A stretch of DNA of 64,000 nt, from the NCBI GenBank assembly GCA_017871115.1, contig JAFCIZ010000006.1:2418001-2482000 (forward strand), read 5' to 3'. The DNA comes from Cunninghamella blakesleeana (lineage: Eukaryota; Mucoromycota; Mucoromycetes; Mucorales; Cunninghamellaceae). A program made the position numbers and the translations under genes. The notes below the pieces were generated by a model. It was not told where the DNA came from and ran no database searches. It saw nothing but the letters and a program-made list of their open reading frames with translations. Shown here in pieces: positions 1-12,736 of the stretch (position 1 is its first letter; every line of letters begins with the position of its first letter).

Positions 1-402
1 AAAAAAAGAAATAATAGATTGATGAACTTTACATAGGTAAAATAATTTGATAATGAAAAAAAAAAAGCTAACAAAATCGAAAAATCGTATATGCAATGCT
101 TTTCTTTTTTTTTTTAATATTAATATTATACTTTCAAATTGAAATCGCAAAGAAAATAACTTTTTCTTCTGCCTAAAATTTTGACTAATAATATTTTTGA
201 ATGAGGGAATTTTTAGTTTAAGCACATCTATTCAAACATTATAAAAGGCTGATGAAGTATGGCGCATAAAAAAACGGGATTTGAATTTTTAGTATTAATT
301 TTTTTTAGAGAATTTTTTTTGCATTCTTTTCTGCTTACCCAGTCTCTATATTTATATTATTGTTACTATTCTATTATTGTTATTTCTATTGCTCGTGTGA
401 AT

Positions 403-2226
403 ATGACCAGAAAAAGAAAAAATAACAATTACAATAAAGAAGTGTTGAATTTTAACGAATACACTTTTGAAAACCAAAATAATTCTAATTCATCAACCTG
501 GATAAATCCTGTTTTAACTTATATTTTTGGTATTGTAAGAAGCTTTTTTATTTCTATCTATCATTATAAAACAATGATACTGTTTTCATTGATTTATTTT
601 ATTATAAATACTAATATGAATATTATTCATTTTTTTTCCTTCTTTTTTAAAAATTAATATTAATAGATATTATGTGGAATTCCTTGATTATTTTAAAAAC
701 TTTATTTTCCAAGGTATTAACTGTGTTTTTTGCGATATTTATGATGATCACCATAACAAGATATTTCTCTCGATTTTTATATAATTCTGTTTTGGATACT
801 ATATGTCCATTGATTCCATCTTCATTTACAAGTATTGTAAGTAGGGGAAAATAGATGTAGAGAGAATATTAAATACAATAATAAAATAAAAATGCGCATA
901 CTCGTACAAAGTAAAAAGATAAATATATAAATTGCCATATCAGAAGTATACCAAATTAATATTACTTTCATGCTTATTCCTATTATCTTTATTTATATTA
1001 AAAGGTTCCAGCATGTGAGCATTGGGACCAGCCTATACCGAATTTTTCTCAGCTAGCCAAGGTACAGGAAAATTTATGTTTATCTGTATTAAATCCAAAT
1101 ATAAAATCAACAGACCAACCTTCTATACCTACAACTAATAATAAAAATGGTGATGGGAGTAGCGGAAATGATTATAATGACATGATAATGGAAGATCTAA
1201 CATCGCCTATCTCCCCACTTACTTTAAAACAAGTTGAATTAGCAACTCGGGACCTACAGCTTATGATTAAACATTCTAATTTAGCTTTATCAGACGTCTT
1301 GGAATCAAAACTTGGAGAGTACCTAATACATTCAAGAGCTTTTGGAAAAGATATTCAGGTACCTTTTTTTTGTTTTTTTTAAAAAAATAAAATAAAATGG
1401 AAATTAATAATAAAATATAATTCCATTTGTTTATATACATACTGACATCAAAAATAAAATATAATAAATTGTATTTTATAGAGTATACAATCTCAAACAA
1501 AAGGTGTAATAGATAATTTGATTACTTATAATACTATAACATCAAGAAAACTACTGGATGTTGAAAAAGGAATCACTAGCCGTCAAGAATTAAAATTGAT
1601 TTACGAAAAATTTATGGAACTCATAGGTATTAGAATATAATAGTAATAACAATAATAACAGGTGAATAATAAATAAATAATAAATAAATTATAGTCATTT
1701 TTCTAAATATATATTCATTATAAAATCTAAATAGAAAAAGAAGCCCGGCGATTAATTTTAGCCATCGAAAAAGCACAAGGATCATTAAATATTTTAGAAG
1801 AAGACTTGTATGCTATACATGAAATCACTATTAGAGAAAAAAGTTACCAAACCTCAGGGCAGCCAAATATTTTAGCTGATTTAGGAAATTTAGTACGTGG
1901 CAAAGAGTTACAACGACCTCTAGTGAAAAAAAATTTGGAATTATTAATGGAATATGACGTAGAAAGAATGAAAGCATCAAAAAGGTTGATTGTCTTGTTG
2001 GATCGGATGGAATCTATACAAATGGATTTAGAAGAATTAAGAACTCAAATAGTAACCCCTCTTATTATCCCTGATAGTTTATCGTTAGAAGTTCATATTG
2101 AAAACATTAATAAGGCAATTGATCGACTTAAACAAGGTAAACTGGTTAGTTATGAACCTGCGAATCCGTCAAAAGCAGGTTTACCACCTATTATCCAACC
2201 ATCACCATCATCATTCTCTGAAACAC

Positions 2227-2231
<5 letters not shown>
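403..2231 (+). CDS. Conserved-looking membrane-anchored protein of unknown function
   Basis: I do not recognise a named family. Five exons join in frame (403-529, 667-836, 1005-1358, 1482-1626, 1735-2231) to give 430 residues; the exon 1 donor at 530 (GTATTG) is the one that keeps frame with the TAG acceptor at 666. Residues about 45-85 are strongly hydrophobic (one or two membrane segments after LIILKTLFSKVLTVFFAIFM). A CEHW motif follows, then a long charged helical region (about 150-400) with coiled-coil-like heptads such as ELLMEYDVERMKASKRL and a Pro/Ser tail. This layout (N-terminal membrane anchor, lumenal or cytosolic helical domain) resembles conserved fungal hypothetical proteins. 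An in-frame ATG at 259 would add 48 hydrophobic residues; 403 is preferred because it is followed by a basic, gene-like sequence. Confidence 0.7.
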
Positions 2232-2304
<73 letters not shown>

Positions 2305-2362
2305 TAAATAATAAATAATAAATAATAAATAATAAATAATAAATAATAAATAATAATAATAA
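2228..2362. repeat. (AAT)n microsatellite directly after a stop codon
   Basis: About 135 nt of AAT/AATAAAT repeats begin at the stop codon of the preceding gene, so they form the start of its 3' UTR. In another frame they read as poly-Asn, which would extend the protein if the stop were lost or bypassed. Confidence 0.9.
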
Positions 2363-3185
2363 TAAAAGTATAAGTATCTATATATTCATCTATTTATTTT
2401 TGTTTTTTTAAATCATCTTTTACGAGCTTAATTACGTATATCTTTATTAATTTAATAAAAAAACGTTATCAACGAAATCTTTTTTTTGCTGCATGCTTTT
2501 ATATACTGAATATGGAATTTTCTATCATTACTATTACCAGAAAATAGAGTTTACTACACACAACAATAAGGATATGTCGGTATTCTCAACCAACTTGGTA
2601 AGAAAATATTCATATTATTTAAGAGTGAGAGATAAATATCAAAGAAAAAAAAAGAGAAAATATGTGTAACAGGTAATGTACACCATTTTTTTTGGGGAGA
2701 AGAGAGAGTGAAATTTTAATAACAATAATATACACATGATATATATAATATGGTTATTCATAAAATGTGCTATATGAAAATATTACACATATAAGTATAA
2801 AAATCAATATATATATAAAGCGATGATCCGAAATAGTAAAAATTCTGGAATTACAACAAATAAAGTTTTTGTTTTTTAAAAAGTTATTTCTTTTTTTAGA
2901 TCGCTTCTGATTAGCAGGTGAAAAAAAATTTAAAAAATAAATTAATCATATGATTTTATTGAAATATATCAAACGTTTCATATTCAAAATTAAAAAACAG
3001 AGTTTCAAACTAAATCTTGTAAAAACTCGCTTCATACTTTTGTATCATCAAAAAATGCATCCAAATAATAGTATAATATAATGTAGGCATCGAATATAAA
3101 TACATAATTCTTTTTTAATATCGATGAATTTTTTGTTTTTGTTTTATTTTTATTAAGTATAGATGGTATATGATGTCTAATACAA
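2363..3185. other. Convergent intergenic region
   Basis: A tail-to-tail spacer between the plus-strand unknown gene and the minus-strand THOC3 gene. It is AT-rich with several AATAAA-like signals; I see no coding exon or RNA gene in it. Confidence 0.6.
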
Positions 3186-4139
3186 TTAATGTTCTCTTTG
3201 ATCTTTAATACTGAAAATTCTAAGATTCCCAGAATATTTTCCATCCGCACCCGTTTCATCACCAGCATAAGCCAAATAATAATCTCTAGGATGCCATGCT
3301 ACTGTATTCATTGCTGCTGAACATTCAATATGATGAACCGATTGACCGCTTTCCACATGAGACTATTTATTTTTTTTATAATATATATAACATAATATAA
3401 TATTTTAATTTAAAGCTCTTTTTTATTTTTATTTTATTATTTTTTTTATAATTATTATATACATCTATAATTTTTCATCACTTACAATATCAATAAAACT
3501 ATCTTCAGAGGCAGAAGCAATATACTGTCCATCAAAACTAAAACTTAGTGTACGAACTGGCCAACTAATAATAATAATAATGATAATGATAATAGTAATA
3601 AAAAGAAAATGGATTAACCATCTGCTATCAGCCATTATTTTATTATTATTAATGATCATAACAATTACCTTAATTCTGAAAAAGTACGTAAACATGCGCT
3701 TGATTTAATATCCCATAATGTAACCAAAGCATCAGCAGAGCCTACTGCTAAATAATTACAAGTAGGATCGACTTCGACACAATAACAATTAGCTGTATGG
3801 CCACGTAATGATTGTAATAATTTTAATGCTGGATATTCATAAATTTTTACCGTTCCCTGACCTGTTGTAACAAAAAATAGATTATTTGCTTTATTCCATG
3901 CAATTTCATTAACCTATTGTAAAATAAAGTAAATAAAAAAATTAATGAGATTATACAAATAAACCGGTACATACATATATATATTATATTATTTACCTCT
4001 ACATTATGTTTTTGAGTCATAGATATTGTGAATGTTCTAGTATCGATAATGCTAATAGTATCGTTCTATTTTAAATAAAAAATATTAATATAGAAAAAGA
4101 AATGAATATAAATAAAATCACTACATATATGTGTATATA

Positions 4140-4178
<39 letters not shown>

Positions 4179-5114
4179 CCTTGTCTCCTACAGCTATATT
4201 ATCACCATCAGGGCTCCAAGATATATTTATGTTTTCACCACCAGTTTGAATCACTGCTGTACATTTTCCAGCTAAGAATCATAATTATAATCATTACAGT
4301 AATGAAAAAGATCGTATCAATACCTAAAATGATCATCTAATATCATTATCATTATATATATATACTTACAACGTTGATCCCATATTCGAACTGTTTTATC
4401 ACATGAAGCAGTTGCTAAACGATCTGCATGAGTTGGATCCCAATCTAATTGATCTACACTATCTGTATGTCCTTTTAATTCAGTAGAATAACGTACGTCC
4501 GTCTAAATAAATGAAAAATGGAAAAAGAATATATATATTAGTATATATATATATATGCTTGTATTAAAGCTACTTTTCTTTATTATTATTACACCACGGT
4601 GAGGTATCCAAACACGGGCTGTTTTATCAACGGATCCACTCGCCAATCTTCTACCATCGCAATTCCAAGCTACTGTATGTACTTTTTCTTTATGTCCTTT
4701 ATATTCTTTAATTCTAGAATGAGAAAACATCTTTCGCATCTATATAACATAATAATAATAATAATAAAAACTTTTCTAGTTAGATAAACTTTATATATCC
4801 TTTTATATATCTTTCCCTTCAAAATAATGCAAGTGAAAATAAAAACATTGGATACTTACATCTTCACGTGTAATAGCTTCACCCATATACCAATATTGAT
4901 CAATAATACCAGTTGGAGGAGACCAATCGTCTAAGTAGATAATAATTATAAAAATAAAAAATAGAGAGTCAATCAGTATATAAATGTATATATATATATA
5001 TATATTATATTATTTTTAACTGGTTCGATATATCATACACTAAGCTATTCTTTTATATTATAAAAGATACTTACAAACTATTTTTCCATTATCACCTTCA
5101 GTAGTATCATCCAT
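3186..5114 (-). CDS. THOC3: THO complex subunit 3 (THOC3/TEX1-type WD40 protein)
   Basis: A WD40 beta-propeller of about 350 residues spread over nine or so exons. THO couples transcription elongation to mRNA export in the nucleus. The match to the family runs end to end. Repeat 1 has GHKEKVHTVAWNCDGRRLAS and DKTARVW. Repeat 2 has KGHTDSVDQLDWDPTHADRL and CDKTVRIWD. Repeat 3 has GGENINISWSPDGDNIAVGD, a THOC3 signature. Then come VNEIAWN, SADALVTLWD, SWPVRTLSFSFDGQYIASAS with EDSFIDI, and NTVAWHPRDYYLAYA. The start MDDTTEGDNG lies at 5114 and the stop (after IKDQREH) at 3186-3188. Introns are about 55-110 nt, several with AT dinucleotide runs. Confidence 0.92.
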
Positions 5115-5343
5115 ATTTCCTTAATTTATATTTATATGTATGTATATATATATATATATATATTATTTACAAAAGAAAAAAAAATCTATTGAAAGAAAAA
5201 AAAATCGGATTTTTAAAAAAAAATTTATTTTAATTGAATGAAATATGCTCTATTTTTTTAAAAGAGAAATATTTTCATCAGGAATAAGAAATAAAAAGCA
5301 ATATAAAATATGTTGAAAAATAAATAATATATATATTTATATT

Positions 5344-5374
<31 letters not shown>

Positions 5375-5539
5375 AAAATAAGAATAAAAATAAGAATCAG
5401 AAAAAAAAAGAAATAAGAGTAAAAAAAAAAAAGAATAGCAATATTACACACAAAGAAAAAAAAGAAGTAAAAAAATGAATGAACGAAAGAGAAAAGGAAA
5501 AAAATAAATAAAAGAAAAAAAAAGTTATTTTTTATTTAT
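5115..5539. other. Low-complexity intergenic region
   Basis: The upstream region of THOC3 and 3' region of the arrestin-fold gene on the same strand. It consists of TA repeats and purine-rich A/G tracts; no gene seen. Confidence 0.5.
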
Positions 5540-8500
5540 TTATTTATTCACAGTAACACCATGTTTAGGACAGATACAAACGGATTCAGTAGGAACAGGT
5601 GGAATGGCTTCATGAGGAAGAGGAGGTAAAGGAGATCCAGCAATGGGAGGAATAAAAAGGTCATCATCATCTTTCATAATCTCATCTTTTTTAATATGAT
5701 GACTATGATTACTGTTATTGATATCTGCCAAACTTTGATCATCCGAATCATACATACCACTATGATCAATTTCTTCACCATCACTATCATCTATATAGTA
5801 AATTGTTGTAGGTCGAGGTTGTTGTTGTTGATTATTGGAAGATCGAGGAATAGGAGGCAGTTCTGCATAAGTATAATGTTGTTCTAAAGATCGCTTCTGA
5901 TGAATAGTTTGCTGATTTTGTAATCCCATTTGTTGCATCAATCTTATCATTTCTTCATCGGTATCCAGCACCGATGATTGAGCGTTTGAAATAATTGACA
6001 TCATATCAGAAGAAGAGTTGGAAGGAGCACCAAAGGTTGTTCCATCGTAAAATACATTTTGGTCGTATTGTACTGATGCTCTAACTATACGTGCATTATT
6101 ATTATTTGTAGCAGCAGCAGCAGCAAGAGGATGAGAGGCAGCTATAGGTGTATTAACAAGACTACCAGGAGAAGGTACAAAGGATTCTTCTAAAAGAGCA
6201 ACAGGGTTGGCATCACGTGGTCTTAAGGATATAACAGGCGGTAATCCAGGAGCATTTGGGTATACAGGTGAGGAGGGGCGGGAGTGTAATTCATAAGAGG
6301 AGGATTCGGTTTGGGATGCACCACTGGTAAGGCTTGGCGCTGCATGAGAGGATCGGTCAGAGCCATTGGTAAATGAAGCATCATCTTCATAAATGTCATC
6401 TTCATCGTCTTCATCATCATAGCTTGTATTGCTTTCATTTAAAGAAGAGGAGGAAGTATCACATTCAGAAGGTGAATTGTATTGTTGAGGATGAGGTCGT
6501 AATTTGTTTTTAGGTATGATAGAAGGAGGTGTAGGTGAAGTAGATTGGAGTCTAATGTGTTGATGATGTTGTTGAAGAAGAAGTAAAGATTTGTTATTAT
6601 TATTATTTGCGGCAGAAAAAAGATTGGATTGTGATTGTGTATGTATTTTTGTGTTTTGAAGGCGTTTTTGATGTTGAGATAATTGTGAATTATCAATAAT
6701 AAAAGATTGACTAACACTGCGTTGTCTTCGTTGGGAAGGATCTAAATGATCAAGAGATCTTGAACCCATATCATCAGAAGAATCCATATTATCTACTCTT
6801 AAGAATCGTTGTTGTGGTTGTTGGTGGTGTAAAGTTGGAGAAGACGATTTATCATTTGTTGATGAAGCTAAAGATGGGTGTGAAGGGCGACGATGTTTAA
6901 TTGGAGGGATTGGTAATGAATTTGATAAAGTAGTCATAATATCCATATCTTTTTTATTATTACTATTCATAATGTTACCATCCATACTATTGCCATTACT
7001 ATTTATTTCTTTATTATTTTTATGTGAGTGATGATTATTTATGCTATGCTTATTATTATTATTTTGGTGATGATGGTGTTGGTAATGATCGTCTTCTACA
7101 TCATGAGAACCAGATGAAATACATAAGTTTATATTTCCATGACCCTTTTGTAAATCCCTTTGATATGATGTTGTTGCTGTTGCTACCGTAGTTGTCATTG
7201 TTCCGTTTGAATATGAACCTGAGGAAGTACTATTCATACATAGAGCCGAATCTACCTGAGATCTACTTTGTTTACTACGAAGAAGCGTAGGGCTATTGGA
7301 TCTTTCACTGCCATTATTATTATTATTATTAAAATCGACTGAAGCACCATCCATATCCTCTAATTCACCTCTATTACCAGAAGTAGTATCTGCATTCTTT
7401 GCAGAAGGAGCCAAGGCTTTCAATGTAGGGGCAGTACCATTTTTTTCTAATCTGGTTTCATCCATGACAAATAAAGGTTCAGGTAAATTTAATTTTTCAT
7501 AAGGATATAAAGGCATTGGAGGAGGCTGATGATTATTATTTGCTTGTGTATCAATGGTAGTTGTAGAAGAGATAAGGATAGGAATTTTTGCACGAATATC
7601 TTCAAATTTAGCACCAAATTGAAAAGTGATTTCTAATTGATGGTATATAGATGCTAAAGGTGATTCTAAACCTAAATTCAAATATTCGTCTAATGGATGT
7701 CGTAATAAAATAGGTTGATTGGAAGACATGGGTTCTGTTTCATCAAGTGTATGAATAATGGCTGGTGTGGTTCGTTTTGTATATTTAGCATATTTATTTA
7801 ATTCCCCTTTTTTTCCTGATGGTTGTGGTTTTTTTGGTTTCATTAATTGTGTTTTAAAACGTGTCATATTGGCTTCACTTTTTGGTAAAGCGTTACATCT
7901 ATTGATTAAAGAGAAGAAAGAAAGAAAGAAAGAAAGAATGAGAATAGGGTGATGAAGATTCTTTTATTATTATTTCCATTCTATGATATATATCTATAAT
8001 TATCATTTTATATGTATATATGTACCTGTAGAGTTCCACTTGAAGTATTTGAGAACGAATATGAAGAACTCGTTTTTGACTACCAATAGATAAAAGTTTG
8101 ACATTGAAAGGGATGCAAGTTTGAGCAAGACATACAATTCTTGGAGCAGTAATTTCATAATGAAATTTAGTAGAGATAGTTTTTGAGTACATTTTTGTTG
8201 GTATTAAAGGGGCTACTTCTTTACAAGGTAATAAATGCCGTCTAATAACAATAGGATAAGTTGATGTAACAGCTCTTTTTAAACCTAAAGAGATGGATAA
8301 TTCAATTTTATAATTGATGCTAGCTCTTTTAATCATTACACTTGCTGGGTAAACATTCAAAATTTCCAACTCCCATGGTAAGGTTACTTGACCAGGACCC
8401 AGAGTAGTAGTGGATGAAAATATTTGAGTTTTTAATTTTGGTAGAATAGGCGTACTAATATCAACTGAATCAATGGTATTTTGATGACATACTCGACTAT

Positions 8501-8672
8501 ATCCTTTAAACTTGATGGTGGCACTTTTTATTTTGACCGACTTTGTAAGATCTAAATGAATATCACCTTTTAACGTAATACTACCAGAAGCGTTTTCAGG
8601 ATTAAGTGGTCCTTGAAAATCAAGGTATCCATTAAATGGTTCAATAACTATTGACTTGAAACCGTAATTCAT
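5540..8672 (-). CDS. Arrestin-domain protein with long disordered tail
   Basis: Two exons (8026-8672 and 5540-7898) give 1001 residues. The N-terminal half folds as arrestin: SITLKGDIHLDLTKSVKIKS with ATIKFKGYSRV and LPWELEILN are typical beta-sandwich strands of the arrestin N domain, followed by a C-domain-like part (TAPRIVCLAQTCIPFNVKLL, then LESPLASIYHQLEITFQFGA). In fungi such proteins recruit Rsp5-type ubiquitin ligases to plasma-membrane cargo. I see no clear PPxY motif, so ligase recruitment is unproven. From about residue 330 on, the protein is a low-complexity tail rich in Ser, Asn, His and Gln with acidic runs (DDEDDEDDIYEDD) and proline clusters near the C terminus (PLPPLPHEAIPPVP), ending in CICPKHGVTVNK. 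The two exons join through an AGA codon split 2/1. Confidence 0.82.
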
Positions 8673-9762
8673 ATTGTTTAATAAATTAGGGTTCGTTTAT
8701 TATGTTTATATGATCCAATAAATTGAGGCTGTGATTGTTTATATAAAAAGTGGTTATCAATAATAATAATAATAATGAAAAAGTATATATAATTATATAT
8801 ACATGTATATAATTATATATATAAATGATAAATGATATATAATATAGTATAATATATTATTATTATTATTCCTATTATATATATATAATTATATTTATAT
8901 AATTAAAAATAGAAAGAAAGAAAGAAAGAAAGAAAAAGAGAGAGAGAGAGAGATAGAAAGTAATAAAATATAGATTATATATTTTTATATATAAGAATAA
9001 TAAAAAAAAGAGAAAAAGAGAAGAGAGAGAGAGAAAAAAGGAAAAAAAAAAATTCAAAGGGAGAATAATAAATAATAAAAATAAAAAAAGGGGAGGACGG
9101 GATTTAACTTTTTATTTATTTTAGTCTGTTCAGGTGTTTGTGTAAATTGGTGATACAGAGAATAAAAAATACTAGAAAAAAGATTTCAACTAAAGATGGA
9201 TTATTACCTTTCCTTTCGTTACTCTTTTTAAGATCAATATTCGGCTCACTCGCGTCTATTTCCTGTTTTGTTAACTCTATGTTATCCTTTCAGAAAAAAA
9301 CAAGGATAAATTATTACCGTTGAAAAAAGTATATCTTTTATATATAATAAATATCACATTTTACGTTTTATTTATTATCAATTTTTTAATGAAAAAAAAA
9401 GGTGTGAATATTTATAAAAAATAACTTTTTTATTATTCCAACTATTTGATCTGATGGAACACACATATAAATATATATATAGTAAAAAAGCTTAAATTCA
9501 TTTTCTCCGCTTATAAAAAAGTGAATAATAATTTTTATCCAATAAAATAGAAAGGAGACTTAATAAAAAGAAACTTCTTAAACAACAACAATCGAAAAAT
9601 TATAATTATAATAATATATATATATATATATATATATGTCTATACCTATAAAATAATAACAAAAAAAAGTGCTCCTTGCTTCAAGAATTCATCTAATATA
9701 TATTTATATTTATTTATTTATTTTATTAAAAAAATGAAATCTATTACTGTTGTATACCATTT
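8673..9762. other. Intergenic region with an unexplained exon-like patch
   Basis: Mostly purine-rich AGAA/GAGA tracts and TA repeats upstream of the arrestin-fold gene. One patch (9208-9290, minus strand) is less AT-rich, opens a reading frame of about 27 residues (contains QEIDASEPNIDL) and ends in a GTAATA donor; no full gene could be built round it. Confidence 0.4.
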
Positions 9763-10593
9763 TTACTCAGCCTTCATTGCTTTTTCTGCTTTTTTAATGG
9801 ATGCTTTATCAGTTTTAGGTTGAGGATTAAGAGCATTATTTAAACCAAATGGACTTTCTACACGGAAAGGTCTTTTTAAATCTCCACTTGAAGTTGATTG
9901 ATGGAATAAATGAATACGAGCTTCTTTTGTAGTTAAAAAAGTCTTGAATCCAAGAATGGCTTGTATGATCAAAGGTTGAATATATCCAAATTTAAAGTGT
10001 AAAAAGGTAACCATACCAATCCCCATTACTGATTGTTTTAAAGTTTTCATAACTTCTTTTTTATCATACTCTATTTAACCAATATACATATATTTAAAAT
10101 AAAAAAATGAGAGAGATGGATTTTAAATAAATAATTTACCTTTTTGATTCTTTTCATTTATATCCATTTGTCTATCTATCTATTCTTACCATTAAAAGTA
10201 GTTACGATCAAAGTATCGGGTGATTCTGTACCATCCCAGTTTGGTTTAGCCGGTTCAACGTATTTCAAAACGGTTTGATCTATATGCATTCCCCCCCCCA
10301 TCAACATTTTATTAAAAAAAATAAGAGTACTCATCTAAATAAACCTCTTTTTCTACTTCTCTTTCTCTTTCATATATATTTATTCATTTTTATTTACCAT
10401 TCTTATTGCCAATCAAGGTGTAAACATAGAGATTCAATAAAAGGATGATTAGTTGTGCACCATAATAAAGACCGCGTATACCAAGTAAATAATTACTATC
10501 TTCTAAAGGAATATATTTTGTTATTTGGCGTACGGCAATAAAGAATACGATATTAAATAAGGGATGATTAACAACCTTTGCTACACTAGGCAT
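9763..10593 (-). CDS. PHO88: PHO88/SND3 family ER membrane protein
   Basis: Three exons (10398-10593, 10190-10279, 9763-10070) give 197 residues. Pho88/Snd3 is an ER membrane protein linked to phosphate transporter maturation and to the SND protein-targeting route. Two hydrophobic segments lie at about 12-28 and 40-62 (RGLYYGAQLIILLLNLYVYT) and a third near 115-140. Family signatures are clear: LKYVEPAKPNWDG, LIVTTFN, EYDKKEV and the C-terminal block SSGDLKRPFRVESPFG, followed by the PKTDKASIKKAE tail ending in KAE. Length agrees with yeast Pho88 (about 190 residues). The start MPSVAKVVNHPL is the only reasonable one. Confidence 0.93.
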
Positions 10594-11027
10594 GATGTGA
10601 TTATTTAAGAGTGAAAAAAAAAAAGAGAGTGAGAAAAAAAAATAGAAAGAAGAGAGGGAAAAAAAATTTAAAAAAGTCTGAAATTATAAAATAAATTATT
10701 TAACGGTGATTAAAAAATTGTTTTTTATTTCCAACCCTTTTGTTTTAAAAACTCTTGACATGTAAAGACTACAATTTTCTTTATTTATTTTGCTTAAAGA
10801 AAGCTTTTCATTGATAATGCTACTATTAGAGTTATTTTTTATTTTCTTAAAAAAAATAAAACAAATAAAAAATGATCATTGTTGTTATATTGCTGTTTTA
10901 TTTTAAAGTTTTGTGTACAAAAAAAAAGGTTAGATTTATAATAAACTATGTTTTTTTTCTATTATTTTAAACTTAAACTTTTTTTTAACAGAATTCACTT
11001 TTTTCATTCAGCTGGAATAAAAAAATG
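10594..11027. other. Intergenic region, nothing recognised
   Basis: The promoter of PHO88 and the 3' flank of the next minus-strand gene. AT-rich with poly-A/T runs; no exon or RNA gene seen. Confidence 0.5.
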
Positions 11028-12362
11028 TTATAAATAATAGCTCAAACCATCTTTTCTATTTGGATCTAAATATCTTTTAGGACGTTGACCACCACCACGA
11101 TCACTTCGAGATCTAGAAAGAGCTACATATTTTGCCTGTTGCAACATTATATTGTTTATATTCTCTTCTTGCTGATAATAATGAGGGCGGTGATGATCCA
11201 TGGTTAGTTGTCTCTGTAATCCTTTCCCTTGTAGTTGTTGATCGTAATAATTCTGTCTTAATCGATTTCTTTCTTTTTCTCTAGCTGTTAATGAATCACC
11301 CCCATCTATCTCCCACAATCTTCGATTGGTAGTATTATTTCTTTTTAATAAATGATGATGATGATGATTTTCTTCTATATTGGGTAGATTGATGGAAGAT
11401 TTGAAGTTATTTTTTTTACTTTGATCTTGAGAAATCAACCAATTAGGTATCGTCCTTTGTTGTTTTTCATAATACTCCCTTATTACTCTTGATATATGTG
11501 TTTCACCTTCCCAATCTGACCCATCTGATTCTATTTAATATATATGTATATATTAATTTTATCTATCTATATTATCTCATTATATATATTCCAAGTTTAT
11601 GTACATACCTGGATAATCATCATCCTGGGAAGTTAGATCCGGTGTAATCTTTAATAGCTTTCCCCATAACTTTGAGTTTGGTTGTTTTTCGTCTATATAT
11701 TTTAAACCCTTTATATCATTGCTTTTCTTTCTTGTTTTTCATATATTATTTTATTATTTTATATCATATTATAGCATAGTATAATATAGTATATTACCTT
11801 GATAATGATTAGCAGCAAGTAGTTTATATTTTTCATTTTGTTGTTTTTTTCCTTTATGCCATAAAAATGGCTGATTTTTTTGTTTTGGTTGATTTGGTAA
11901 AAAAGTAGTATAGTGATCAAAATAACTTTTATCCGCCACCCCTTCTTTATTACTTGCTGATCTTTTTAATCTTGAAGAAATTAACGAACTTTCTTGTTTT
12001 TTTTCTGTAGTAGTGGATGAAGATAACGCTGTGGTTGATAATTGACGTAGTAAAGGTCTTTTATTTTCTTCCCGGATAGGTAATGAAGATAATACTGGTA
12101 ATGATGGATTTATTTTTTGCTGACACTTATGACTTGCTTAAAATATTACATTTCAATTAAAAGAAGAAATGTAAAAAAAAAGAAAGTGTGTGAAAAAGAG
12201 TTTAGGAAAAAAATATCGGGTAATCTTTTTCATTTTCTTTTTTTTATGCATGTAAAAAAAGTTCGATTAATAAAACTTACCTGGGTATAAAACACTTTCA
12301 TTACAGTCTTTACATATAACGGCAATAGCGGATACTCTATAATCTACCACTTGTCCATTCAT
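11028..12362 (-). CDS. Unknown protein with possible zinc site and Mso1-like motif
   Basis: Four exons give about 310 residues. The N terminus has CKDC (about residues 18-21) and, after the first splice, SHKCQQK, a possible incomplete zinc-binding knuckle. The middle is basic and Ser-rich with a WHKGKK patch. After the third splice comes THISRVIREYYEKQQRTIPN followed by WL, which resembles the short Sec1-binding motif of fungal Mso1-type exocytosis proteins; this is a tentative family call made from memory. The C-terminal third is His/Asn/Gln/Arg-rich, with TAREKERNRLRQNYYDQQL and an RS-like stretch ALSRSRSDRGGGQRPKRYLD. The start MNGQVVDY lies just upstream of the first donor. Confidence 0.6.
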
Positions 12363-12736
12363 TTTTTAAAGAAATATAAATAATAATAAAAAAAAAAGGG
12401 AGAAAGAGAAAAGAAAAAGATCTGGATCTTTTTCTTTTTTATGTAAAATGTTAATTAATTAACTTATTTGTCTTACCATTTTGGTAGGTTTTTTTTTTCT
12501 TTATTTAGGTATTTCTTATCTATCATATTATATAATTTAATGAAAATACAACAATGATTATTTTTTACTTTATTATTTTAATTTTAATTTTTAATATAGC
12601 ATTTTATAATTTTTTTTTTCTTTTTTTTTTGATCCATATTATAAATTTATAATAAAAACAATATTCTAACAACATAAAATAAATAGATAAAAAAAAATAT
12701 AGTAATAATAATAACAATATAATATACGAAGATTAT
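12363..12736. other. Intergenic region, nothing recognised
   Basis: A spacer between two genes on the minus strand; T-rich and A-rich runs only. Confidence 0.5.

Noticed and set aside
2098..2304. Frame ending in a long poly-Asn run
   Set aside because: It is an out-of-frame reading across the 3' end of the first gene and the (AAT)n repeat; the real frame stops at 2231.
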